DNA of 64,000 nt, taken from assembly GCF_026151205.1 (NCBI RefSeq), contig NC_087076.1, forward strand, positions 20,391,919 through 20,455,918. The letters are read 5' to 3'. Position 1 is the first letter of the stretch; every line of letters begins with the position of its first letter. The translations under genes were made by a program, and so were the position numbers. Positions 37,690-48,300 of the stretch are shown here, piece by piece. The notes under the pieces are model-generated. The model was not told the origin of the DNA. It worked only from the letters and a program-made list of their open reading frames with translations, and did no database searches. Origin of the DNA: Bolinopsis microptera. Its lineage: Eukaryota; Ctenophora; Tentaculata; Lobata; Bolinopsidae.

Positions 37690-38560
37690 AGTTGTTCACA
37701 TATTACTACGGAATCACTAAACCCCCTCTGTAATCAGTTTTACACATAGCTATTGAGTTAAAATAACACTAGCCCAATCATTTTGATTTAGAAATCCTTT
37801 GCCGTGAGTGATTACGTAGTATGTGAACTCTATCCCTTATATTAGGAGTGTAACAGGAAGTGTAGCGCACCAAGCATGGCTGGCAACTTGTACTTGTAGT
37901 GCTTGGCAAGCGCTAAAACTTGCCCTAGGCCTAACACCTAATTGGCCTACTTCTGGGCATATTACCGATCTGTATCCACCTTGCTATATCCTCCTGGACA
38001 TTTCGTACTGCTGCCTAATTGTTTCACTTGTTAGTTTCACTTGTTACAATTTAAGCAGGAATAATATTTGTGAGAGCTGAGTAGTGGGTACCCTGCTGCA
38101 TCACAGTGCTCGCGCAATAGCGTCGTAGCTCGTAGTTAATTTTATGAGTTTCCTTGCTTGATAAGGCAAGGGGTCATTCACTTTCACATAATATTATGTA
38201 ATCACTTGACACACGCTGTATACCTCTTTTCGCGCAAGAAGACAATATGTCGTATTCATAAAAAGTTTTTAAAATTGGTATTCATAAATAGTAATACCAA
38301 TATGTTTACGTAATATGTGAACGCCCCTGAATGAAGTACAGCGGCTCATACCCAAAACAACCACGTACATGTTACAATTACATTAGCAGAAACAATTTAG
38401 GCGGTACAAAGCACAAAGGTCTGTTGGAAGACTTTTATGCTTTAGGTTAAGGTAGTTTAATGGTTTACTAGGATAATGTACTTCATATTAACTGTTTAGT
38501 TAACTATTTATTTTGGTCATGATGATGTCGAAGCATGTGTTTATTGATAACTTCCCAATA
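37690..38560. other. Intergenic segment upstream of the transporter
   Basis: No gene is seen. The segment ends in aataatctctag, an acceptor-like sequence two bases before the transporter ATG. Confidence 0.4.
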
Positions 38561-38570
38561 ATCTCTAGGG

Positions 38571-39581
38571 ATGGGTGAGCCAGCCCCCTCGTTCAGCGAA
38601 ATTCTAGAGAAAGGATACCCTCCAGAATGGGTACCCCTCATCGCCCTCGCCACTGCCATGACTCTTGCTATGTTGGTTATGGACATCCGGGCGGTCATAA
38701 AACACAAAAAGTACTGCACCAAGTTTCCCATCCAGTTTTTGTGCACAGTCGGGATTCTCCAAGTTTACCCCTTCTTCAGCTTCATGCAGCTAGTGGGGAT
38801 GATAGTGCCTAAATCTTATGAGGTAACGGTTTTCTTGTCTGAAGGATTAGAGGCCCTGACGTTTCTCTTCTTCCTGCGACTTGTCTTCACGTACATGGGA
38901 GGGAAGAAAGCTACTAAGTCTACTCTGAAAGGTGCTCATATGCATCTCAATGTCCCTCCTCTGTGCTGTTTGGTATGCTTACCCTCTGTTAAATTCACTA
39001 AAACGTTCTTCATCTTCTGCGAAGTTCTGGTCGGCCTCTATGCAGTTTACTGCCTTGGAGTTGGGTTTGCAGAGTTGATAATAATGCTTGATGCTGAAGA
39101 AGGGTATCCAAACGCAGATCAAGGTGCCAGTGTACTGACGGGAACCTTTGGAACGGTCTACCACGTGACCTTGGTTGTGCTGCTCTTCTTTGCTATATAT
39201 GGTCTGTCAGGAATCTACCACAGTGCAGAGGAGTCGCTGCAGCACAAAGGTATCGTTGCAAAGTTCCTAGTTTACAAGATCTTCACACTTCTGGCAAAAT
39301 TCCAGGACGTGCTCTTCGGCACTCTAGTTCACCATGGTGTTGTAAAAGATGAACAATTCAAATACAACGACATATGGCCCGCTGGTCTAAGAGTACGAAA
39401 CTGTCTTGCATTTGTTGTTTGTGTCGAAGCTATGATTTCATTTCCATTAGCACTGAAATTTTACAACACCGCTGACTATGTTGTCACAGATGATGGCGGA
39501 ACAGATGAAGGAGGTCTGGACATGATGAAAAATGAAGTCGCAGACAAGGTGGACGAGGACACAGATTTATCACTGGTTTAA
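38571..39581 (+). CDS. Organic solute transporter alpha-like protein (SLC51A/TMEM184 family)
   Basis: An intronless 336-codon multi-pass membrane protein. Family members carry steroids, bile acids or other organic anions across the plasma membrane (OST-alpha needs a beta partner), or are the less characterised TMEM184 proteins. About seven hydrophobic helices are visible, near residues 20-40, 51-72, 87-108, 143-172, 197-216, 228-250 and 275-296. A cysteine-rich loop PPLCCLVCLP (129-138) matches the Cys-rich motif typical of OST-alpha. The C-terminus is acidic and ends DLSLV. An in-frame TAA four codons upstream fixes the ATG; an acceptor-like TCTCTAG ends two bases before it. No OST-beta candidate was recognised nearby. 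Confidence is high for the family, lower for OST-alpha over TMEM184. Confidence 0.85.
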   Translation: MGEPAPSFSEILEKGYPPEWVPLIALATAMTLAMLVMDIRAVIKHKKYCTKFPIQFLCTVGILQVYPFFSFMQLVGMIVPKSYEVTVFLSEGLEALTFLFFLRLVFTYMGGKKATKSTLKGAHMHLNVPPLCCLVCLPSVKFTKTFFIFCEVLVGLYAVYCLGVGFAELIIMLDAEEGYPNADQGASVLTGTFGTVYHVTLVVLLFFAIYGLSGIYHSAEESLQHKGIVAKFLVYKIFTLLAKFQDVLFGTLVHHGVVKDEQFKYNDIWPAGLRVRNCLAFVVCVEAMISFPLALKFYNTADYVVTDDGGTDEGGLDMMKNEVADKVDEDTDLSLV

Positions 39582-39696
39582 CATAAATTTAACTCAGATA
39601 AAGTTTAAATTCTATATTATATTAACAATAACATATTAACATGATTATATTACAGCCTATCCATTCAAAGTTGATAACAATCTCAATTCTCATATA

Positions 39697-39846
39697 CCTT
39701 AGTTCGTATATTTATGGCGGGTAATATTGTGGTGGGTCAAAATAATGGCGGGTCAAAATATGGCGGATTTTCCCAAAATTTTTATGCCATATATACCCTG
39801 TCAGAACTCGCCAAAATTTAACCCGCCATAATTAAACGAACTAAGG
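39697..39846. mobile_element. 150-bp MITE with TA target duplication
   Basis: Terminal inverted repeats of about 28 bp (ccttagttcgtatatttatg against the complement ccttagttcgtttaattatg, both continuing into gcgggt) flanked by TA on both sides. Internal copies of atggcgggtcaaaat repeat two or three times. TA duplications and the small size fit a non-autonomous Tc1/mariner-type element. It lies 115 bp after the transporter stop. Confidence 0.8.
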
Positions 39847-40210
39847 TAGTTATATAGCTTTCTTTATTTTAGCCTTTCTTGAGCAATGTCAAAATGATTG
39901 AAGTTCATGATTATTTTGGATGTGACTCTGTGCACTGTGGGGAAGTTTATTAAAAGTACATATATGTACAAACAGTAGACGTTATTCAGCAACCATACTA
40001 AATTATTATTTTGTTCTTGCACCATTACTAATACTATTAGTCTTACTGCATGTTTGAAATGGAAGGAAGTTCTTGAGAGATAGAGGTGACATGATACTGA
40101 TAGTTTGTTGTATTCTGCAAATTGAAATTTGTAAAACATTTGATTGCATTGTGCGATTTTCGTGTAAAGGGCACAATTAAGTGTGGACACTACATAGGAG
40201 ACCAATGAAT

Positions 40211-40811
40211 GCTTGATCCAGGCACGTAGCCAGGGGGGGGGGGGGGGGGCTAGGGGGGCCCCCCCCCCCCCGGAAAAAATCGAACCCCAGAAAAAAGATA
40301 AGCCCCCTAGTCCCCATGGTCGCCTGGTAACTGGGCTGTATGACTGCAGTCAGTCAAAGATTTGAACTGTGGATTAGTAAATATATGTCATTAAATCCAA
40401 GCAAACATTCTAGAAGACTTCTATAATTATAGTCAATAGTGTCCCCTAGACCGTAGGAAATGTAAAAATCTTAAGACGATGAGGCCTGAGTAAGTCGTAA
40501 ATTCTGATTGGAGAATGCAGATTGCTGTTGTGAAGTTACCAAATTTACGTGAGTACTTGATTCTTTTCAATCCCAGTTTATTGCTGTCCTACAAATTTCT
40601 TTAATGCCAAATGTCGTCTAAAACACCCTGTTTCGCAAAAAATTTCCGGGGGGCTGCGCCCCCCTAGCCCCCGCCAAGGGGCTCCGCCCCTGGACCCCGC
40701 TGGGGGCTGCGCCCCCAGACCCCTGCCACAGCTTGATTGGACGCGTCGGCTCGCTTCGCTCGCCGACAGCCCCCCTCAAAGAAAAATCCTGGCTACGTCC
40801 CTGGCTTGATC
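40211..40811. mobile_element. hAT-type MITE with 8-bp target duplication
   Basis: The element proper is 40219-40803 (585 bp). Ends are CAGGCACGTAGCCAGG and its near complement CCTGGCTACGTCCCTG, with an exact 8-bp duplication GCTTGATC at 40211-40218 and 40804-40811. Inside are long G and C runs and GC-rich hairpins (gggggctgcgcccc; tcggctcgcttcgctcgccga). An 8-bp duplication with CAGG termini is the hAT signature. No transposase is encoded. Confidence 0.92.
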
Positions 40812-41093
40812 GTTATGTAAGATTTATGATATGCTTTCATATATACAGCTGAGGGTAAGAATTATTATCACAAACGGATTTATAGCAGCTGGTATCACGG
40901 ACGCCATGACGCCATGTGGAATTCAAGATCTCTAAACTCAGAAGATTCAAAGTTCAAACGACCCTTTTAATTTTACAGCGTTGTCGTTGAACAACTGAAT
41001 TAATAAAGCAAGCTTCTTAATTCGGGATAGCCTGTGGCAGGCAACGCCCGATTCTAATGCTTTTACAGACCTACATATTATTGTTACGTAATC

Positions 41094-41468
41094 AGCCACA
41101 CCACACCACACCACACCACACCACACCACACCACACCACACCACACCACACCACACCACACCACACCACACCACACCACACCACACCACACCACACCACA
41201 CCACACCACACCACACCACACCACACCACACCACACCACACCACACCACACCACACCACACCACACCACACCACACCACGCCACACCACACCACACCACA
41301 CCACACCACACCACGCCACGCCACACCACACCACACCACACCACACCACACCACACCACACCACACCACACCACACCACACCACACCACACCACACCACA
41401 CCACACCACACCACACCACACCACACCACACCACACCACACCACACCACACCACACCACACCACACCA
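41094..41468. repeat. Pentanucleotide microsatellite (CCACA)n
   Basis: About 75 copies of ccaca with a few ccacg variants near 41276-41323. It is open in all frames on both strands (HTTPH / VVWCG repeats), which is expected for a pentamer without stop codons and is not a gene. Confidence 0.98.
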
Positions 41469-42168
41469 GATTATGATGTCAGGTGTGCGGAGCGTGGCAG
41501 CTGATATTTTAAGTACTTGCGTACTTTGCGGAAACGTTTATCGCATAAAAAATACGTAACGTGCGTATATTCGGAAAAACTTAACATCAACAATTTTTTT
41601 TCCGAAACTGCAAAATGGGCCGTATTTCAAGTATTTCTTAGAATTTTGACAAACAGCGGTTTTTCGGCGTACTTAACATTGATGTTCTAATGATCATACA
41701 GCTTTTCTGATGAGGCATATTCAACTCTGTTCTAAAGTCCACCCTAAAGTCTACCATAAAATCTACCAGTACACTAAAGTCTAACCTCAGTGGTCCGGCT
41801 TCTTAGAAACTGCCCATAATTCGTTTTAATTTATGGATGAACACGTTATGTAAGGTGCTATGAGTAATTCGAATTGTGAATTATACAAAGAATAACAGAT
41901 TTTACTTGAAATTTATTGAAGCGAAAAAGCAATATTACATCTTGAAATGAAAAACTATTATTATTAAACAATTGCAACAAAAAGCTCATATCAGGCATCA
42001 GCAGTAAACAACAAAACGAAAAAATTATGACGATGGAACATATAGCAAATGTTCAAGTTCGGGGCTTTTAGGTTCGGGGTCGGGGACCAAGGTCGAAGTT
42101 GGGCACCAGAGTCACGAAAAATTGGCATCTGTTGTTCAATATCCAGGTATTATTGTCAGCTCTGTAAC

Positions 42169-42697
42169 CTAAACCTTTCTACACGTGTATCGATTCCGAA
42201 TTGGCAGTGCGACTCTAACAATGGTTTGCAGAAACATCTGTATGGAGAGAATCTTCAGCGCACTAGTAGGAATTTTATAAGTATCTCCCAAGAGTAAGGT
42301 AGCGCTAATTTCGCAATCAGAAGCCACTCCATCAAGTAAGGAACCTAACATCAGTGCACCCTTATCCTGGATTCTATGCCAGAAAAGGTAGCAAAGTATC
42401 CCCAAGTCGAAGCATATCTCCACCGAACTCGTAAGAAGACACTGCTTGAGATTCTTTCTCTGATTGCTGCCCACGTCTTTTGTAGAGTTGTGGTAATAGC
42501 CCACTATGTAGATGGTGCAGAGTATTGCTGACCCGGCATATCCCAGAAGGAGCAGTGTTGTTTCTATCACGGACATAATGTTGAGGTGCCATCCGAAGTC
42601 GTCACAGCGCCCAAACTGCTTCAAACTGCCAAATTGTTAAGGGTACATAAATCATAACCAGCTGAAGGAAAACAGCAAAACCTAAGATTTTGTCCAT
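42169..42697 (-). CDS. Hypothetical multi-pass membrane protein (possible frameshift)
   Basis: An ATG at 42697 opens a frame with one hydrophobic helix (ILGFAVFLQLVMIYVPLTIW) that stops after 31 codons. An overlapping frame from about 42624 continues with helices near TTLLLLGYAGSAILCTIYIV, SSVEICFDLGILCYLFW and LSIQMFLQTIVRVALPI and ends TCRKV. A single indel near 42610 would explain the split, as would a short intron. TTTTCAG lies 17 bases before the ATG. No family is recognised. Together with the frame at 42764-43123 it would give seven helices, so the two may be exons of one receptor-like protein. Confidence 0.45.
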
Positions 42698-42763
42698 CCT
42701 TTTTTTGTGTTCCCTGAAAACGAATGGCTTGTATATTATGAAGCATTGAAATGAGTAAACTGT

Positions 42764-43123
42764 TTATTGATAAAACTTCAGGAAAGTCATCGTTGTCTGG
42801 TGCAAACGACCTGAAAAGCTGTAAAAAGCAAGAAAAAGATTATAAAAACTAGACACAACACCGCTTAGTATTAGATTTGCAGCAATTTCCTCGCTCAGAA
42901 TGAACATTCCCATTATCATGTTCATGACAGGAAAAATACATCTCACCAATTTTACCATAATTTTCGACTTCTCCTTCAATTTAAATATAAAATCAATCAA
43001 CGCTAAGATAACGAAAACTGATCCAGCTATAAGAATTGCTACTGTTCTTGGCTCAAACGCTTCGCTACTCATCAGGGTAGCTCTCGTTTTATACCAAATT
43101 CCAGCTGCGTTTCGGTTATTCAT
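42764..43123 (-). CDS. Hypothetical three-helix membrane protein or N-terminal exon
   Basis: A 119-codon frame from ATG 43123 (MNNRNAAGIWYKTRAT) with three hydrophobic helices: VAILIAGSVFVILALIDFIF, VKLVRCIFPVMNMIMGMFIL and LILSGVVSSFYNLFLAFYSF. It starts three bases after the stop of the SCP-2-like frame and ends 66 bases before the next ATG. No homology is recognised. Either an independent small gene in a tight cluster or the first part of a seven-helix protein spliced to 42169-42697 (CAG/GT at the end of YSFS and TTTTCAG upstream of the next frame are usable sites, but the phases were not resolved). Confidence 0.45.
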   Translation of the reverse strand: MNNRNAAGIWYKTRATLMSSEAFEPRTVAILIAGSVFVILALIDFIFKLKEKSKIMVKLVRCIFPVMNMIMGMFILSEEIAANLILSGVVSSFYNLFLAFYSFSGRLHQTTMTFLKFYQ

Positions 43124-43126
43124 CAC

Positions 43127-43441
43127 CTATTGATAGCCGGGCAGATCATTTAATGTCTCATCTAAAGATTTGTGTATGAAACTGATAGCAACATCGACGT
43201 TAAGGGTCTCATTTTTGATCTCTAAATGAGCTACGCCATTTTCCTTCAACTCGTTAGTCAAGTCCCAGGTTTTAATCACTTTTCCATCCAACTCCAAATC
43301 AACCTTAAAAATGTCCGCAATATTTGTGAGAGTTTGCTGCCCCTTTTCTTCTAATTTTTCTAGCACAGTTTGAAACCAATCGCTGTCACCAGGCTTCATT
43401 ATGATCGGACGATTATTTCTGCCTCGACCTATAATAAGCAT
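43127..43441 (-). CDS. SCP-2 sterol-carrier-like small protein
   Basis: A 104-codon frame from ATG 43441. Residues about 20-75 (WFQTVLEKLEEKGQQTLTNI, then ADIFKVDLEL and KTWDL) line up with the first helix and strands of SCP-2 domains, where EKKLEEEGEQFVKKIGGIF is typical, and with the following GKxxxTWxxD strand. SCP-2 domains bind sterols and other lipids in a hydrophobic tunnel. This protein stops after the first half to two-thirds of the usual roughly 105-residue fold, so it may be truncated, continue in another exon, or be a divergent small relative. No signal peptide or membrane helix. It heads a group of three packed minus-strand frames. Confidence 0.5.
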   Translation of the reverse strand: MLIIGRGRNNRPIIMKPGDSDWFQTVLEKLEEKGQQTLTNIADIFKVDLELDGKVIKTWDLTNELKENGVAHLEIKNETLNVDVAISFIHKSLDETLNDLPGYQ

Positions 43442-43444
43442 ATT

Positions 43445-44565
43445 TTGTAATTGTTTTTTTAAAATGTCGTTTAAGCAATAAGCAATTAGGTAAATTAATT
43501 ATTTCTTATGTCGCATAGAATACATTGATTGTCAGAAAGCCCAAGAAAGCGTTGCTGCTTTATTGATTATGATTTATGGCGAAAATGGAGAAAATGATGA
43601 TAAATTACTAAATAAATCCAAAATAATATTGCTAGAACTACTAATTACCTTCGACTAATTAAGTTAAGGTTATATTTATAAAAATGAAATTAATTATAAT
43701 AACATGAAAGGAAACAAACTATTTTCCATTTCAATTAGAATATATCAAAACCAGGAGAGTCTTACATAAGTAATGAGTACTCCAGACTTGTGTCTCCGCC
43801 GAATTGAAGCTCTGATCGACAATTCGGCGGAGAGAGAAAGAGAGCTTGTTTCTCATCGAGTTTAATATTCATGTGGCGGTGGACGCAGATTTATATCTAT
43901 TTATTTTCTGAGGAACACTAATTACATGTCACCCAACAAACTACTCGTCTCGCTGTCACGTGATCCCACGTGCCCGTGCCCCGACTTACAGAATAGTAAT
44001 TCAGTTTGTAATAGTATAGACAACAGATTATAATAGGAGTGATGAATTATGTATTGGATGACGATTGCAAGACATAACGCGCGCGATCCTCAAATTCAAT
44101 GTGTGTTGTAAATTATTTTTGGCGGACTATTACATGATGTAAATCTGCCCTCACCCTGCCTTATTAAGTTATTATGATTATATAAGATTATAAACTTAAA
44201 GGGGGCATACACAACATTTGTCCAGTCCAAATGACTTCAAAAGTAGTTAAGTTACTATCTTTCGCATCATTTCTACACCAAACATTTGTTTGACACTCAT
44301 TTCTGTGATCGAGCATTTCCTTGTTAGAATGCATTGCATTTTTTGGAAAATAATATTTGTTTCATTGAGTCAATCATTAGATTAAAGTCAATAAATAGAA
44401 TAAAAATGATTTCCCTAGATTCAAGATTACTTATCTCGATTTCTGGTTCGATGCAGAGATTGAAATGAGTAAAATGAGTGCCGAAACTTGATCAAGTTTT
44501 GTCTTCCGCGCGTACCTCTTAAAATAATGTAATATTAATATATAATATATAATTAAAAAATATAT
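43445..44565. other. Intergenic A+T-rich segment
   Basis: No gene recognised. A short hairpin (ctccgccgaatt / aattcggcggag) at about 43795-43832 stands out. Confidence 0.4.
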
Positions 44566-44569
44566 ATCA

Positions 44570-44908
44570 CAGTGCTGGCAAGCACGAGCGGTGCCTTTAT
44601 TGGGGGTATACTATGTACCCCCTTTACTATTCTATCCCCTTTACTATTATACCCCTGGCCCTTTACACCCCCTTTGGTACACGTCGGAAGCCTCTTTCGT
44701 GCACGCGAAGCGTGCACTCCGGCCGGAGGCGGCGGCCGAAGGCCGACGCCTCCGGCAGGAGTTTTTCAGGCATTAAGACTCATCGGAAGTCGTTCAGCAG
44801 ATTTATTTTTAGTTCAAAATATTCTAATTTGATGTCAAAGATGTCAGAAATAAGAAATAGTTATGTTGAGATTTTTAAAAAATTTGCATAAAATACTCGC
44901 CAGCACTG
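44570..44908. mobile_element. Possible 339-bp MITE with GC-rich core
   Basis: Short inverted ends (cagtgctggcaag and ctcgccagcactg) surround a core of tandem-like ccccctttactatt repeats and GC-rich hairpins (gtgcacgcgaagcgtgcac; ggaggcggcggccgaaggcc). The CAG terminus suggests hAT, but no matching 8-bp duplication is seen. An open frame through the core is not believed to be a gene. Confidence 0.5.
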
Positions 44909-45319
44909 TTATACGAAATTCGGTAAAAAACCCGAAATCGCCATATTCAGGTGCCTTAAAAACCATGTTAAAATTGAGTTAGAGATCTGAAACTTTGCAG
45001 GGCGTCTAGACGTTGACCTAATCGACTGTAAAAAAAGTTTCAAGTTTCAGGAGCATCGGGAAATTGGTTTTCTAGAACCCCTGTTTTACGACAGATTGTC
45101 GTGATATATACATATATACATATTTGACCAAAACCCATAATCATGGGTAGAGTGGACCGCTGCCAGTATCTCTCTTTCCCAAACAAAAGGAAATGATATT
45201 AATTTGATTGACCGTTTTCAAATGCAAAATGATACCGAGAATGAAATCGGTCGCTCGCTTTTCCCATTCATTCACGGCTTATAGTTATACGAATTGTAAT
45301 AGGTTTCGATAAATTACAT

Positions 45320-48300
45320 CGATCACTACTACTACTACTACTATGTCGGAGCTAAGTCCGATCTACGCCAGAAAACCCCCTCCATATATCCCTGTCCCGC
45401 ATCAGGGTTCGCAGTTCCTCTTTAGAGTTTGTCCCAACTTCCTTCAGTAACATAGACAAGTAGCTTTGTCTTGGTCGGCCTTGCTGTGCTCTACCGTGCG
45501 TAGGTTCCCATAAGACTAAATCACTGGCAAGTAGCTCAGGATGTCGGATGCAGTGTCCCGCCATTTTTAATCTCCTGCTTCGTAACTTGTTTGACAGCCT
45601 TGGGAGGCTACCATACAAAGTTATATTGCTGACCTTGTCCTTCCATGAGATACCCAGCACCATACGCAACATCTTTGTGTATGTCCCGTCCAAACTTTTC
45701 TCTTGAGCCTTTGTCAGTGTCCAGGTTTCTGATCCGTAGAGCAGTACTGATTCACAAGCCGCTATGAACAATCTAATCTTTAGGCTCTTTGAGAGTTTGG
45801 ATTTCCAGATATCCTTCAGTCTATGTAGGGCACCCCACGCTTTTCCCTTTCTAACCCTTATCTCCCTATCTGTGCTCTCAATCCAGGAGCCTAAGTAGAT
45901 GAAATCATCTACATTTTCTATGGCTTCCCCGGATCGACTTTGTAGGTCGCTAGATCGATCCTCCATATTCAGTGTCATGACCTTGGTCTTGCCTTCGTTT
46001 ATGTGTAGTCCCACGCTTGCTGCCGCCGATTCTACTCTGAGCAGGAACTCGTTAGCCTTGTCCATGTCCTCAGATATAAGTGCTATATCATCTGCAAAGT
46101 CCACATCGGTGATGATCTTGGGCCCCACTCTTCTGCTTTTTCTACGTTCGAGGGTGAGTCCAAGTCGCTCCGCATCATCGCCTATGGCTTGCCTCATACA
46201 GTAGTCGATGACTATTGCAAAGAGGTAAGGTGCTAAGGTATCACCCTGTAACACACCTGCAAGTATCTCGAACAATTCAGTTTCTCCGTCTGGAGTTAGG
46301 ACTTTGGCCATTGTCTTCTCGTACATGAGCCGTATAAGCTGCACGATTTTGACTGGAATGCCGTAAGCTTCTAGAATCTTTAGCATTTTCCCACGATGTA
46401 CACTGTCGAAAGCCTTCTTAAAGTCTATAAATGTCAGAACAGCTGGCAGTTTCCGACTCTTGACACCCTCTATAAGACGTCTCAGTACCAATATCTGTTG
46501 AGTTGTTGACCTTCCTGGTCTGAATCCATTCTGGTTTCTACGCAGAATTGTCTCGATTTCTGGCTTCAACCGGTTTAGAACCATCTTGTTTAGAGACTTG
46601 GCAACTAGGGATGACAAGCTTATTCCCCGATAGTTCATTGGTTCGCTAAGGTCGCCCTTCTTTGGAATTGGTATGATGTTGGCAGTTGACCATTGGTCTG
46701 GTTTCTCACCTTTCAATAGAGCATTGTTACAGAAGTCTAAGACAATTTGATCAAGGTCGCATCGTTTTAAGACTTCTGGGGCTATGTTGTCGTCACCCCA
46801 TGCTTTCCCTTCCTTTATGCTGGACTTTGCTTTCCTGTACTCATCCAACGTAAACGGTTCTGTTCCGATATTCAGAGGTGGGTGGACTGGATCAATATCC
46901 TCTTCCGCGTTCTCTACCGTCGGTGGTGAGCCGAGAAGAGTAGCAAAATAGTCCTTCCATTTCTGAACCCTTTCCGTTGGTGAGTTTCCCTTGATTTTGC
47001 CAGTATATGATGGAGCTTTACCTGTGATCTTGTTGATCATGGTCCAGCTTTTAGCATGTCTGCCCTGCCAACTTGCTTCCTCCAGTTCCCGGACCTGCCC
47101 CTCCAGCAGGTGCTCTTTGGCTGCTTGATAAGCATCGCCTAGCTTCTGTTTGCCCTCTTGAACAGCTATTCGGTTGTCTTCTGTAGCATCTGAGTGGTAT
47201 TTTATGCTACATTCCCTCAGCTTCAGCCTGGCAATCTCAACACTTGGAGTCGCTGAGATCTTACATCTTTTCTTTTTCTCCTTTTCAGGTAGTAAAAGTC
47301 GAGAAGTTGTCCTATTCGCATCAATAAAGCATTGGTACCTTTCTGTTGCCGTCTGATCATCCTTTTCAAGTATGGAAAAGCGGTTTTTAACTTCCACTGT
47401 GTACCTCTCTTGTAGAGCGATATCAGTTTTAAGTTTAGACCAGTCCAGAACCGGAGCCCTCTTCTCCGTCTTGCTTATCCGTAGACTAAGCTTTACCCTT
47501 GCTACGACTACTCTGTGATCCGAGCCAATACTGTGGAAACTACCATATGCTTCGGAGTTCTTGACGGAGTTCCGCCATTTCTTCCGGCAAATGATGAAGT
47601 CGATTTGAGATTTACTTTGACTCATATCTGAGAGATATGTCCAGAGTTTACCTCTTCGCTTCTGAAATCTGGTGTTTGTGATTTCTAGCTGTCGCTCCAA
47701 CAGCATATCCTCTAGCAGTCTACCATTTCGGTTTGCTGGACCCTTGTGGAAGGATGTCCAGTTTCCTGATGATGAGACATGCGCATTGAGGTCTCCTACA
47801 ACGAATAGTAAGTTGTGGGCTGGTATCTGGTCGATGGCACCACCAAGGCTGTCGTAGTAGTTTTCTGCTTCATCGACAGTCTCCCCCTCTGTCGGGCTAT
47901 AAGTCACAATAACAGTTGTGACCGGGTTCCCTGCAAAGTTGGCTACCATCGTCCTCCTGTCATGCGAGTATACACTAATCAATGAGTTGAATACTGTCTT
48001 TTTGTCCAAGACAATACCAACCCCACCAGCAGCCGCCCCATTGCTGGTTCTCCATGCCGAAGTTGTTATGAGGTGAGAGCTTCCAAGATCTTGATACTCG
48101 ATTTCAGTGCTATGTACTACCCGATGCTCCTGAATGCCCAAAATATGTACGCCACTATCCCTCATGCATACACCCAGCTCATCCCTCTTGTATTGTTCTC
48201 TTATTGTTCGTACATTAAGAGTTCCTACAAGAATTTCCTTCTGGCCACGTAGTAGTAGGGTACCAGCCTTTGAAAGAGTTGGAGCAGGAGATTTGGGTGT

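Noticed and set aside
41057-41476. HTTPH and VVWCG repeat proteins
   Set aside because: The CCACA pentamer has no stop codon in any frame, so all six frames are open.
44572-44832. 86-codon plus-strand gene
   Set aside because: It lies in the GC-rich hairpin core of a probable MITE and has no domain.
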